Below, one piece after another: positions 17,753-26,150 of a DNA stretch of 55,214 bases (the first letter of the stretch is position 1; each line of letters opens with the position of its first letter). Source of the stretch: a bacterium (GTDB taxonomy: Bacteria > SZUA-79 > Acidulodesulfobacterales > Acidulodesulfobacteraceae). The stretch covers positions 1 to 55,214 of the forward strand of contig JAJYYR010000002.1 in assembly GCA_021800805.1 (NCBI GenBank), given 5' to 3'. Both the position numbers and the translations under genes were made by a program. The notes beneath the pieces are model-generated. The model was given only the letters and a program-made list of their open reading frames with translations, was not told the DNA's origin and searched no databases.

Positions 17753-19045
17753 TTATTCCTTCTTTGCGGGTTTATTGTTAGTATTAGGCTGCTGAAATAC
17801 GCCGGGGGCAACGGCTCCGCCTGCCCTCTCGCCGGGCTTAACCTCACTGCCGCCGCCCGCACCCGCATTTTGAGCGTTTTCGGCGGTTGAACCAGCCGCT
17901 TTTTTGGCGGCCTCCGCCGCCGCATCAGCGGGGATGGAAGCGCCGCCGGTTAAAATGGCTTTAGCGACCTTGGCGGCCTTGGCAATCTGCCCGCGGGTTT
18001 CCGCCGAGGGTCTGGCTTTACCCCTGACTTCGTGTCCGGACGTTAATCCGAATATTTTATGGACTAAAAACGGGCCAACGATAAGCATTATTACCATCAC
18101 GACTATAAGGCCTATTGCGACGACGAGACTAAAACCCATTCCTGGCGCTATAAGGCCAGCGGATGCGAGATAATTGCCGACGATAAGATTAAAAAAAACA
18201 TTTTCGAGCAGGATTACCACGCCCCATGTCGAAACTTCAAAAAACCACTTGAACCAGTTAAAGAGCGGACTTAGTTTTGCGGAATATTCTCCTAAGTTAA
18301 TCCCGACGAAAATGGGAAAAACGCCGTATAAAAGCCCTAAAATAAGTAATTGAAATAAAAAGATAATAAAATATATAACTGTATATAAAACGTATATAAA
18401 AAACAGTACTATTGATAAAAAGAACTCTTCTATGGCAGTAATGGTGAGCTGTCCTAACTTGGCCCAAGAGAATGGGTTATACCATTCAAACCCGCCGCCT
18501 TTAAAATTAACTTGAGATATCATCTCTTTTATAGTCGTAAGAATGCCGTTAGTTATCGACCCGATAGTTAAATTATTAACTATATAAATCTGCACGGAAT
18601 CCACGACGCTTAAGTATTGTGTGAAAAGCAACCCGTATTCCCATGCTCCAAGCAACGCCAAAGCCCAGACGAATTGCGCAAATAATTGAGAAAAACTCTT
18701 ATTCTGCGCTTCTTGTCCGGTAACAGTCCTATAGAGATTAAGGAATAAGTTATAGACAAATCCGAATGAGATAAGAGACAAGGATATTTCTTCCAAAAAA
18801 AACACGAGCGCCTGATCGTCGAGGATATAAGACGGCACTTTTTCTATGTTAAAATCAGAACCGGCTCTTCCGGTCTTTGGAATATAAAACATCTTAGGAA
18901 AGGTCGGTTTTGCGGCCGCCGCTACCTTGGGTCCAACGTAATTAGGCCCGTTGGGGTTCGTGGACTGGGGCGAGCCCATTGCATAGACGGACGCGCTTCC
19001 GACCAGAACCGAAAAGATAACAAGGATAGAAATTATTTTTTTCAT
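17753..19045 (-). CDS. VirB6/TrbL-type polytopic membrane protein
   Basis: 430 aa. A signal-like N-terminus (about 22 residues ending VYA), then a short periplasmic region and at least six hydrophobic segments between residues about 75 and 335, including a cluster around 210-260 and a Gly/Val-rich pair around 295-330. The tail is hydrophilic and Ala/Lys-rich (about 345-430). The topology and length suit TrbL/VirB6, which forms the inner-membrane channel. The gene starts downstream of a parS-like palindrome (19093-19111). Confidence 0.8.
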   Translation of the reverse strand: MKKIISILVIFSVLVGSASVYAMGSPQSTNPNGPNYVGPKVAAAAKPTFPKMFYIPKTGRAGSDFNIEKVPSYILDDQALVFFLEEISLSLISFGFVYNLFLNLYRTVTGQEAQNKSFSQLFAQFVWALALLGAWEYGLLFTQYLSVVDSVQIYIVNNLTIGSITNGILTTIKEMISQVNFKGGGFEWYNPFSWAKLGQLTITAIEEFFLSIVLFFIYVLYTVIYFIIFLFQLLILGLLYGVFPIFVGINLGEYSAKLSPLFNWFKWFFEVSTWGVVILLENVFFNLIVGNYLASAGLIAPGMGFSLVVAIGLIVVMVIMLIVGPFLVHKIFGLTSGHEVRGKARPSAETRGQIAKAAKVAKAILTGGASIPADAAAEAAKKAAGSTAENAQNAGAGGGSEVKPGERAGGAVAPGVFQQPNTNNKPAKKE

Positions 19046-19092
19046 ATTTTCTTATTTCCAGCAATATTATATATTTACTACTTTTACGCCTA

Positions 19093-19111
19093 CTGTCCGA
19101 AATTCGGACAG
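19093..19111. promoter_or_regulatory. parS-like 19-bp palindrome in the transfer operon
   Basis: CTGTCCGAAATTCGGACAG, a perfect 9+1+9 palindrome identical to the sites at 33151 and 35001 next to parAB. It lies in a 78-bp gap between the VirB5-like and VirB6 genes, the largest gap in this part of the transfer operon. A ParB-family protein could bind here as a partition site or, like KorB of IncP plasmids, as a transcriptional control point. Confidence 0.65.
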
Positions 19112-19123
19112 TTTAATTTATCG

Positions 19124-20221
19124 TTAATAATACCAGCCGTTAGCCTGCATCTCCTTAATAGGGTCGTTCGGTTTTCCTATTACGGGAGTTTCCGTTTTGT
19201 TTATAGTTTTTGCCGCTTTGACCTGATTGGCTATGCCTATCTGCGTGGTAAGAGCGCCGGTCGCCTTAAGCTGCTGCGCATTTTCCTCGGCTATCATCTT
19301 TAAAAGGTCCAAACGCTGCTGGTCATACGTGCCGGTCATACCGGATACGTTCTTGGAGAATGCAGAACCCGTCATTACCTCGGCATTACCCTGAGCTATC
19401 CCTTCTGTGGAACCGACGAGAAGGTTTTTGTTAAGCTCGCCGTTCATGGCTTCCTGATAGCTCTCTGTGCATTTAGATGCGTCCGTTACCACGCCCGCGG
19501 CCAGCTCGTCCTGGCAGAGGTTGCTTTGCGGATTTACGGCCACCGGACCCGCCATGCCGTTTTCGCTTATATACTGAAAATTGCTTGCGCCGCTTAAAAG
19601 CGCGGACTGGCTGGTAGAGCTTCCTGACAGGGCGGAGGATATGCCGTTACCGGATATACCGGCCTGTCCGCCCAGGTCGGTATAAGTCCCCTGCAGGTCG
19701 GATATATTCGAGTTAATGGTGCTTTCCGTGCATTGCTCGGAGGCTACGGAACCGAGTATTCCTTGTCCGGCCTGGCAGTTAGTCATGATTATACCGTTAG
19801 ACAGAAGGGAGTTACGTGCTCCGGTTATGTCGGCTTCCGCGCCGTAAACGTCGGATACGGCATTTGTAGCGGCGTTGACGGAGGATTGGACTTTAGCTAA
19901 AGACACCTGGAGTTTTGCCATAGAAACCATTATTTTGCCAGTATCGCCAAACTTATTTGCAATCGTCGTGCCTAAAATATTAACTTGTGATGAAAGACCA
20001 AATGGACCAGGGATTGAAGATAAGCTAATACCTGTTGCGGCTCCAGCTGCCTGTAATGCTTGTCCTGCATCGGCCATAGCTCCAGCGGCCTCAATAACGC
20101 CTCCAATTGAAGGAATTATCATAGCAAATGCGTTTTTAGTGTTCATAACCGACAGAGTGTAAAACGATGTGAATGCGATAATGACAATAAAAGCAGTTAC
20201 TTTTTTAAATTTTTTAAACAT
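19124..20221 (-). CDS. VirB5/TrbJ-like secreted T4SS protein
   Basis: 365 aa. A Sec signal (about 33 residues, ending in AFA) precedes a Gly/Ala/Ser-rich helical protein with four Cys in the middle region. The C-terminal helix DLLKMIAEENAQQLKATGALTTQIGIANQ is typical of VirB5/TrbJ, the minor pilus-tip protein. Its position between VirB4 plus lipoprotein and VirB6 matches trbE-trbJ-trbK-trbL type order. The Gly-rich centre is unusual. Confidence 0.65.
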   Translation of the reverse strand: MFKKFKKVTAFIVIIAFTSFYTLSVMNTKNAFAMIIPSIGGVIEAAGAMADAGQALQAAGAATGISLSSIPGPFGLSSQVNILGTTIANKFGDTGKIMVSMAKLQVSLAKVQSSVNAATNAVSDVYGAEADITGARNSLLSNGIIMTNCQAGQGILGSVASEQCTESTINSNISDLQGTYTDLGGQAGISGNGISSALSGSSTSQSALLSGASNFQYISENGMAGPVAVNPQSNLCQDELAAGVVTDASKCTESYQEAMNGELNKNLLVGSTEGIAQGNAEVMTGSAFSKNVSGMTGTYDQQRLDLLKMIAEENAQQLKATGALTTQIGIANQVKAAKTINKTETPVIGKPNDPIKEMQANGWYY

Positions 20222-20230
20222 AATATCACC

Positions 20231-20515
20231 TTAATTAGATTTATAACTTGGAAGGTTCCCGGAATCCTTTAAGGCATAATACGCTATATTGCATCTGTCG
20301 GAATGCGCATTATAATACGCTATGTTCATTTCGCATAACTTATATACCTTTTTAGCCGCGGGAATATGCGTTTTAAAATAAGCCTTCTCGTTCGCAAAAT
20401 GCTTACCTCCGAACATTGATCCTTCTGTGTTAAATACCGATTCCGAAGAACTTGCGCATCCCGAGAACATCAAGACCGGAATTAATAAAAGTCCAAGTAA
20501 TAATAATTTTTTCAT
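20231..20515 (-). CDS. Small lipoprotein next to VirB5 (TrbK/entry-exclusion position), duplicated at 28343
   Basis: 94 aa. A signal peptide with lipobox FSGC at Cys19-20 and a short mature domain with two Cys (CEMN, RCNIAYY). A nearly identical gene lies at 28343-28627: the mature proteins read the same and the DNA identity runs from about 20235 to 20527, ending just past the ribosome-binding site. In IncP plasmids a small lipoprotein (TrbK) beside trbJ mediates entry exclusion; this one has the right place and type, but no sequence match is claimed. Confidence 0.8.
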   Translation of the reverse strand: MKKLLLLGLLLIPVLMFSGCASSSESVFNTEGSMFGGKHFANEKAYFKTHIPAAKKVYKLCEMNIAYYNAHSDRCNIAYYALKDSGNLPSYKSN

Positions 20516-23022
20516 GATAAACCCTCCCCATAAGGTCCGTGCGGATAACGGTCGGCTAAAATCTCCAGCCGCTCCCTTAAAGACGCTTTAGGATATTCAA
20601 GATTAATTTTATTTTCTATCTCAAAGTCTTCTTTTGATTTACAGTAGAGCCAGTATTCGAACGGCGCCGGTTCGTTCCTGATTATCATCGAATCGTCGCC
20701 GAACTTCATAAAATATTCGGAATAATAGCCCGGCACGGTCATTAAAGTATGGATAGCCTGCGTCTCTTTTTCGTTTAAACCACAGGCGTATAAATCGGCC
20801 GGGTCGGAATTGACGTCTAAGTGTAAAAATATCTTAATTGACGACTGCTCGATTATAGACCGGCCTACATCAGTTTTTAATAGGTCTTTGGGTTCCTGGG
20901 TTATCGAATAAGCGGCGCAACCCCATTTCGCGGAAGATTTATATAAATGTAATATCATGGCTGCCGCCACTGGGTCTTTTAGGAATTCCCAGCATTCGTC
21001 GTAGTAGAATATAACCCTTTTTTGCCGATCGTACATCTTTTTAAACGTCAGGTTCTTGATAATAGCGAAAACCAACTTTTGCAGTTCGGGATAATCTTTA
21101 ATTTTCTGCAAATCAAATACGTTTATCCTGTTCGATAAATCAAGCGTCCCTTTCCGGTTGATGAGCTCGAGGTAGGGGCTTGAGGAATCCGTCCACCGGA
21201 AGAGGTTTTTTGCGAGGGCGGCAGCTCTTTGAGTGTCGCTTATATCCCTTCCCTCTTTGTAATTAAATAAAACCTCGTTTACGTCCGAAAAGGTAGGATT
21301 TTCATCGGCGGGAACGCCGTTATAAGCCGAGGATATTGCGCGGGCGATGATAGTGTAATCGTTCGGTTCGGGAAGCGTATTAGGCAGAACCATCATGGCA
21401 ATCACGTTCGACAAGAAATTGAGTATTTCAGGGTTATAATCACCAGCGGCGGTTATAATGTCTTTTTTGTAGGGGAACGGATTCAAGTTATACCTTCCGT
21501 CGAGTTCGATATCGACGTAATTGCCGTTAAAAAGCTTCGTAAATTTCTCATACGTGCCGCCTATGTCCACGCCGACTATATCTATGTCGTCTGCTGATAA
21601 AAAATAGTTCGACAGGAATTCGTTCATAGTAAAGCCCTTGCCGGAACGCGATTTACCGAATATATTCCCGTGCTTTACCGAAAGAGCATTTTTAATTAAA
21701 TCGAGGGAAACGGATTCAAATCTGGCGTTAAACAGGGCTATAGGCGTATTATTGGTTCCCTTGAATCCCTGCTGCAGCGGAAAGAAGTTGGCGGCTTCTT
21801 TAGATGTAACGGTTTTCTTCCTAAAATTCAACTGCTGCGTTCCTGGAAGAAACGATAAGAATAGATTACGATACTCCAGCGTATCATCTATCGCTTCCAT
21901 AGTATTAAAATGCTTGCATGCATCTATTATCGTCGCCGTATTCCTTTTAAGGTCATCCTCAACCATAAAAGCCAGGCTTACGTCTATAAGCTTCTTTCCG
22001 CCTTTCGCTACGGATTGTAGCAACGCTTTTATAGTGTCGGCTTCGGTTTCGCCTTTATAGTCGATATAATCTCCGCCGGTAACTTCCGCCATAGATTGCT
22101 TGATATTTCCGTCGGTCTGTATGTCTTTATACCTTTTTTCCTGTTCCGGAACATAAAAGCTGACCGCTACGGTATATTTAAAAAAATAATATTTTGCGGA
22201 AAGGTTCAAAAGTTCCGTTATTCCCATAGTATCTATTTTTTTAGGGAGCTTATGCATATTAATAAACTTATATTTCTTGCTCCCGACAGATATATAATTT
22301 TTATTGACCGATAAAGGGGAGTAAACCAATGCCGACCGCAAGGTCTCGTTCTCGCTTATGTCCTGCAAGAGCGGCGGGTTTACCTCGCGGTCGGGGTTTA
22401 AATAATTAAACAGATAATCGAATATCTCCTGATCGTTAAGCCTTTTAACTTTAATACCGGCGGTCGAAGTAAGATAAGCAAGATTGCGCGTAAGGTTTCC
22501 GAGTTTCTCTAAAGCGGTTGTATAACTTGCTATAACGTCCTGCCGGTTTAGCGAGAACATACTGCTGACAAAATGAAATATTTTGGGTAAAATCCCGGTT
22601 TTTAAAGCCGCTTCCAGTTCGAACGACTTAATCGTGGCATAGAGATATATGTCTATTTTTTTTACCGTTCTGGTTTCTAAGTTTTTGATCTTGTTTTCTT
22701 TTATAAAATCAAACTCAGCCGGCGGGTTCGCCGAACGGCGGTAATTTTCTATAAATTCAGGGTCTTTATCGCCTATCTTATAGATAAAAGTTAATATTAC
22801 GTCCGACGGCAGGAGGGACAAGAATAGGTCGTATATATCGGCCATGTAATTCAGGGCAGCATCGGTTTTAAGGTAGTAATCCGTCCCTGTAATCCTGTAA
22901 ACAGCCGAGTAACTGCCGTCTATCGAGATTATAGTGTTGTTCTCGATGGACAGCAAATTTAAGAGTTTTAAAAACTCGGTAGTTTCCTGTTTGTAATCAA
23001 AGTTTGAAGCGGATATTAACAC
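20512..23022 (-). CDS. virB4: VirB4/TrbE-type conjugation ATPase
   Basis: 836 aa from a GTG at 23022 that has GGAG seven bases upstream; the longer ORF from 23094 would overlap VirB3 extensively. The CagE/TrbE N-terminal domain is followed by the motor: Walker A GKSRSGKG (near residue 455), VGVDIGGTYEKF, Walker B VIFYYDECWEFLKD (near 667) and the Gln-containing motif YSITQEPKDLL. VirB4 powers pilus assembly and substrate passage at the inner membrane. It overlaps the lipoprotein start by four bases. Confidence 0.93.
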   Translation of the reverse strand: MLISASNFDYKQETTEFLKLLNLLSIENNTIISIDGSYSAVYRITGTDYYLKTDAALNYMADIYDLFLSLLPSDVILTFIYKIGDKDPEFIENYRRSANPPAEFDFIKENKIKNLETRTVKKIDIYLYATIKSFELEAALKTGILPKIFHFVSSMFSLNRQDVIASYTTALEKLGNLTRNLAYLTSTAGIKVKRLNDQEIFDYLFNYLNPDREVNPPLLQDISENETLRSALVYSPLSVNKNYISVGSKKYKFINMHKLPKKIDTMGITELLNLSAKYYFFKYTVAVSFYVPEQEKRYKDIQTDGNIKQSMAEVTGGDYIDYKGETEADTIKALLQSVAKGGKKLIDVSLAFMVEDDLKRNTATIIDACKHFNTMEAIDDTLEYRNLFLSFLPGTQQLNFRKKTVTSKEAANFFPLQQGFKGTNNTPIALFNARFESVSLDLIKNALSVKHGNIFGKSRSGKGFTMNEFLSNYFLSADDIDIVGVDIGGTYEKFTKLFNGNYVDIELDGRYNLNPFPYKKDIITAAGDYNPEILNFLSNVIAMMVLPNTLPEPNDYTIIARAISSAYNGVPADENPTFSDVNEVLFNYKEGRDISDTQRAAALAKNLFRWTDSSSPYLELINRKGTLDLSNRINVFDLQKIKDYPELQKLVFAIIKNLTFKKMYDRQKRVIFYYDECWEFLKDPVAAAMILHLYKSSAKWGCAAYSITQEPKDLLKTDVGRSIIEQSSIKIFLHLDVNSDPADLYACGLNEKETQAIHTLMTVPGYYSEYFMKFGDDSMIIRNEPAPFEYWLYCKSKEDFEIENKINLEYPKASLRERLEILADRYPHGPYGEGLS

Positions 23023-23299
23023 TCTTGTTCTCCTGCCTGTAATGCACGTGATATATATTAGAAGACATATAGAATCTGATAAGGCTGCCGACAAATCCGT
23101 CGGGTTTGCCTAATTTGTAAAATTTCAATACTGCAACCAGGGCGGCGGTAAAGGCCATATCGTAAAAAAACTCAAGTCCGCGGTGGAATATCGTTACAGA
23201 TATTAGTCCTATAAAAATAACCGCCCCCCACTCGTAAAACGATAGTCCTAATTTCAGAACTTTGTTGCTTATGTCGTAAACAGTGTACTCTACCCGCAT
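22997..23299 (-). CDS. VirB3/TraL-like membrane protein
   Basis: About 100 aa from an ATG one base after the VirB2 stop (an ATG at 23323 is possible). Two hydrophobic segments lie around residues 24-60, followed by KPDGFVGSLIRFYMSS, the characteristic loop of VirB3/TraL proteins, and a basic tail. It precedes virB4, as in most T4SS operons. Family call rests on size, topology, loop and order. Confidence 0.75.
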   Translation of the reverse strand: MRVEYTVYDISNKVLKLGLSFYEWGAVIFIGLISVTIFHRGLEFFYDMAFTAALVAVLKFYKLGKPDGFVGSLIRFYMSSNIYHVHYRQENKSVNIRFKL

Positions 23300-23300
23300 A

Positions 23301-23699
23301 TTATGGACCCGGATGTAAAGCATGATATATGTTCATCCCTGCATGGACTATACTTGGGGCTGCCATTACGCCCAAGCCGCCTCCTGCCACCTCTAAAGCG
23401 TGTTGAGCACCCTTAGGGTCATGCCGTTTTACTTTCCAAAAAGCTCCGACAAGTCCCGCTGTTATCGCCGCCGGCGCAAGCCTATAACAAACCCATGTCG
23501 TAGCGGTATCGACCATGCCTGATACCCCAAGTTGCGGTAAAGCGGAACTCCCCGCAGTATTAAACTGCTCGTAAGTTATCGCCGAGGCGTTCTGCGTAAA
23601 AAATAACAGATTTAATCCGGCGAAGCCGACCAGGGCCGCGATGGAAAACAATTTGCCGTGGTTTAATGCAAACAAAAATAATTTATCCCTTAAACGCAT
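23301..23699 (-). CDS. VirB2/TrbC-like conjugative pilin
   Basis: 132 aa from the ATG at 23699 with AAGGAGG upstream; the longer frame to 23915 is a shadow of the zinc-ribbon gene. A long signal peptide (about 40 residues, ending NASA) is followed by a short mature chain with two hydrophobic stretches (APAAITAGLVGAFW, GGGLGVMAAPSIV) around a basic loop, the hairpin layout of VirB2 pilins. It would be the subunit of the transfer pilus. Confidence 0.75.
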   Translation of the reverse strand: MRLRDKLFLFALNHGKLFSIAALVGFAGLNLLFFTQNASAITYEQFNTAGSSALPQLGVSGMVDTATTWVCYRLAPAAITAGLVGAFWKVKRHDPKGAQHALEVAGGGLGVMAAPSIVHAGMNIYHALHPGP

Positions 23700-23745
23700 T
23701 GTCCTTACCTCCTTAATTCTGATTTTAATTTCTTGTTTTAATTTT

Positions 23746-23904
23746 TTAGTCTTCGTTTTGATATTTCTTTGTAAAGCATGTCTTGCAGACATGTATCTTT
23801 TTAGTTTTCCCCGTAGACGAGGCAGGATATACTTCAACGATATCCTCTTTCTTAAAGTAAACTTTACACTCTTCGCACTGGTACATCTTGTCGACCGTGG
23901 CCAT
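23746..23904 (-). CDS. Small zinc-ribbon protein (52 aa)
   Basis: A real gene hidden in another frame of a longer spurious ORF. ATG at 23904 with an outstanding Shine-Dalgarno (GGGAGGTGAT). The protein has CEEC near residue 10 and CKTC near residue 40, a four-cysteine zinc ribbon of the kind used for nucleic-acid or protein contacts. It stands immediately before virB2 and 7 bases after the stop of the upstream gene. Function unknown; a small regulator of pilin expression is one possibility. Confidence 0.75.
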   Translation of the reverse strand: MATVDKMYQCEECKVYFKKEDIVEVYPASSTGKTKKIHVCKTCFTKKYQNED

Positions 23905-23911
23905 CTATTCA

Positions 23912-24289
23912 TCACCTCCCGTAAACGATTTTTAATTCGTTAATTATTTTCCCGTCGAATTTAACGTTTTTATAAGCATACGAGCCAAGCCTACGCGAAG
24001 ATAAAAGGCTTCTGTCTATGGGATATAAAAGGAGCAACTCCTTTGAGACGGAAGCCCAATTTCTTATCTTTTTATCCATATAGTACTTAGTTAATTTAAC
24101 GCGGTAGCCCGCGACAGTGTTTTCGGGGCTTTTTTTAAGCATCCTAAGGCTCGCGCCGTATTCGTAGACGACAAATAATCCAGGTTCGCGCAAAAAATTA
24201 AAGTAGTTCGCCGTCGTAATGCTCGCGGCGAACAGCAGTCCGATAAAGACTGCGATAAAATATAATTTATATTTACAAAGACGGTTCAT
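23912..24289 (-). CDS. Uncharacterised single-pass membrane protein
   Basis: 125 aa. A basic start, one hydrophobic segment (about 9-28) that could be a membrane anchor or signal peptide, and a basic alpha/beta extracytoplasmic domain of about 95 residues. Overlaps the upstream gene by four bases. No family recognised; conserved-looking position at the head of the T4SS genes. Confidence 0.6.
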   Translation of the reverse strand: MNRLCKYKLYFIAVFIGLLFAASITTANYFNFLREPGLFVVYEYGASLRMLKKSPENTVAGYRVKLTKYYMDKKIRNWASVSKELLLLYPIDRSLLSSRRLGSYAYKNVKFDGKIINELKIVYGR

Positions 24290-24828
24290 ATAAATTTATT
24301 TAATGCGTTATAAATAATAACCACTCCGGAAAGGGCTACGACCGATAAAGCGACCAGCATTATAGTCCATGAATTGTAATTGCCCATTTTGTAGCTGTAT
24401 GAAACATACAGGTCTTTATCGAATTTTTTAACCGGGATGCCGGCCGTGGTCGGAGCGTCCTCGGCGATATGCATAAAGACCGCAAAAAAGAAACAAATAT
24501 CGGTAAAAATAATAAATAAAGACAACTGGCTAAAATTCAGGAAAATAGCATAAGCTATTAATCCAGATGTTAAAGGCAAAGAAACTAATAGATAGAGCTT
24601 ATAATAATGCATTAAGCCCCTGTGTCCGCGAATCCTAATGAAGCCGTCAGGGGAGGACCCGGGGCCGAAAATAAAAATATCGAAGTCTGGAAAATGGGAT
24701 CCGATGACCGTAGCCGCGAGGCCGTAGATAAAATATTCTACAGTTAAATAATTCAACCTTGTGGCGGCCGAACTAAAAACTGCGGAATAAATGGCGACGG
24801 TTGTTAATTTATGCTCCCATGCCTTCAT
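24286..24828 (-). CDS. YdjM/DUF457-type membrane-bound metal-dependent hydrolase
   Basis: 180 aa with four to five hydrophobic segments. The family signature is visible: HFPDFDI around residue 45-50, RGHRGLMHY around 67-75 and a later His in MHIAEDAPTTAGIP near 119-132, giving the His/Asp metal ligands. Proteins of this family are inner-membrane enzymes of unclear substrate, some controlled by LexA. Here it is the second gene of the transfer train, overlapping the repressor stop by four bases. Confidence 0.7.
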   Translation of the reverse strand: MKAWEHKLTTVAIYSAVFSSAATRLNYLTVEYFIYGLAATVIGSHFPDFDIFIFGPGSSPDGFIRIRGHRGLMHYYKLYLLVSLPLTSGLIAYAIFLNFSQLSLFIIFTDICFFFAVFMHIAEDAPTTAGIPVKKFDKDLYVSYSYKMGNYNSWTIMLVALSVVALSGVVIIYNALNKFI

Positions 24829-25022
24829 GATTTTTCCTTAGGATATAGTAATTCTAAAATTGGTATTCCTGTTATATTTGCTATTTTTTTTGCCGTTTCC
24901 GGCTTAGGAATTATTGTATGATTAATAATATAGTGGATTGTCGTGATAGATACCCCTATTTTACTTGCGAATTCTGTTTGGGTCATTCTTTTCTCTTTTA
25001 GATATTTTTTTAGTGGATGCAT
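24825..25022 (-). CDS. XRE-family HTH regulator heading the transfer operon
   Basis: 65 aa, a single lambda-repressor-like HTH: TQTEFASKIGVSITTIHYIINH with recognition helix around residues 27-36. It is the first gene of the minus-strand train and is transcribed from the promoter at 25062-25089, whose start region carries the palindrome TTAAGTA-A-TACTTAA. This suggests autoregulation and control of the second copy of the same promoter at 29238-29265. No ligand-binding or protease domain, so release of repression must come from elsewhere. Confidence 0.85.
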   Translation of the reverse strand: MHPLKKYLKEKRMTQTEFASKIGVSITTIHYIINHTIIPKPETAKKIANITGIPILELLYPKEKS

Positions 25023-25045
25023 TTTTTATTTTTAAATTTATTTTA

Positions 25046-25113
25046 TTAAGTATTACTTAAAATTATAATAAATAAAAATATTATGTCAAGTATTTTTTTA
25101 AGGTATAGTTAAT
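25046..25113 (-). promoter_or_regulatory. 68-bp promoter/operator, left copy (drives transfer operon)
   Basis: Perfect inverted copy of 29214-29281. Read on the minus strand it contains TTGACA (25084-25089), a 16-base spacer and TATAAT (25062-25067): both hexamers are consensus. The palindrome TTAAGTA-A-TACTTAA (25046-25060) covers the expected start site and is the likely operator. It points at the HTH gene and the whole secretion/pilus train. Confidence 0.85.
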
Positions 25114-25181
25114 AGTATTTAAAAATATATAAGGCAATAATAAATATAAAACTTATAGTTTAATTGGTGGGTTTATCTTAA

Positions 25182-25624
25182 ATGCCAAGAAATAAAGATT
25201 TAGATCTATTTAAGTATATTGGTTTAAAAATCAGGAATAAAAGGAAAGAGCTTAAAATAACTCAGGAAAGGTTTGTTGATGATGATTAGTGTGAATTATC
25301 ACTTGATTCAGAGATATAAAAAAGGGATTAATCAAATTCCTTTTGATAAGGTAACAAAAATTTCTAAATCTTTAAATACTCAACTTGAATATTTTTATGA
25401 TGATTTCGAAGAAAAAACCAAGTTATTAAACAAATCTCCATAAGAAAAGAATCGTTGCAATTAAAGAAATATATAGGTATGAAGATGAAGATTTAATTTT
25501 AGGGGTTAATAATTGTGTAGATTCTATGTCAGCTATATTAAAAAAACGCAGGAGCAGCGAAGAGATATTGAAACTGTTAAAAAAACTCGTGTGGGGTGGG
25601 CTAATAAAAAATGAGGAATATTAA
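25182..25624 (+). pseudogene. Decayed XRE/CI-like repressor (two frameshifts)
   Basis: From ATG 25182 the frame reads IGLKIRNKRKELKITQERF, the first half of an HTH, then stops at 25287. The next frame from 25282 continues with NYHLIQRYKKGINQIPF...SKSLNTQLEYFYDDF, the rest of a phage-type HTH repressor, and stops at 25441. A third frame carries a plausible C-terminal part to the TAA at 25622-25624. Together they give a protein of about 147 residues, the size of small phage-like repressors. Two single-base shifts have broken it. It lies on the plus strand just behind the left promoter copy. Confidence 0.75.
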
Positions 25625-25630
25625 AGAGCT

Positions 25631-26143
25631 TTAATTAAATGGAATTATACACTTCCTTATTTCCTTTTTCACAAGATATTTAGATTTTAGAATTGAAGAT
25701 GGCAGTATAATTTGTCTTGCACGCATAAAGTTTATAGTCTTAATTCTCGATTCTACCAAATCAACCCCGGCAAATAAATAGGATCTCCATATTAACTCCG
25801 TGCAATAAACCGCGTCGTCATTTATAAGAGTAAAAGAACCATCAAACGGTCTGCCAATGTAACTTACCGCCTTTAAGGATGCCTTTTTCATTATTGTATA
25901 ATCAACTAATGGTTTGTATAATCCGTATATATCTATGCCATCCATGAAAGTTTTTATATCTTCATATTTAACGGCGCCTTGAGCTTTTTTATCCGTGTGG
26001 GAATGTATGACGCCTTTATTGTAAATAATCCCTACATGGGTATAAGGACAATTTTTATCTTCCCTGCCGACAATATCCGCCAGATGGTTACATTCTTTCA
26101 CAAAAAGCAATAAACCATCTTTTAATAGGTTTTGGATAGCCAT
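25631..26143 (-). CDS. YiiX-like permuted NlpC/P60 (papain-like) amidase or peptidase
   Basis: 170 aa from the ATG at 26143. Motifs of the permuted papain fold are present: YTHVGIIY with catalytic-type His, IHSH, GAVKYEDIKTFM, and late YCTELIWRSY with the catalytic Cys after the His, the reversed order typical of YiiX/YaeF proteins. Such enzymes cut peptidoglycan peptides or lipid-linked amides. No signal peptide is seen from this start. It is the last gene of the minus-strand island operon, after a DUF4878-like lipoprotein. Confidence 0.7.
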   Translation of the reverse strand: MAIQNLLKDGLLLFVKECNHLADIVGREDKNCPYTHVGIIYNKGVIHSHTDKKAQGAVKYEDIKTFMDGIDIYGLYKPLVDYTIMKKASLKAVSYIGRPFDGSFTLINDDAVYCTELIWRSYLFAGVDLVESRIKTINFMRARQIILPSSILKSKYLVKKEIRKCIIPFN

Positions 26144-26150
26144 AAAATTA

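Noticed and set aside
19093..19111. The CTGTCCGAA palindrome as a rho-independent terminator
   Set aside because: The same 19-mer occurs inside parB and on both sides of parAB, without following U-runs; a protein-binding site fits all four locations.
23701..23915. N-terminal extension of the VirB2-like protein to 204 aa
   Set aside because: The extension is the wrong frame of the zinc-ribbon gene; the ATG at 23699 has its own strong Shine-Dalgarno and a signal peptide.
1..25022. A Dot/Icm (IncI-like) T4SS
   Set aside because: VirB10, VirB8, VirB3 and VirB4-like proteins resemble the VirB/Trb branch, and no DotA/DotI/DotG-type repeats are visible, although the VirB9-like protein could be argued either way.
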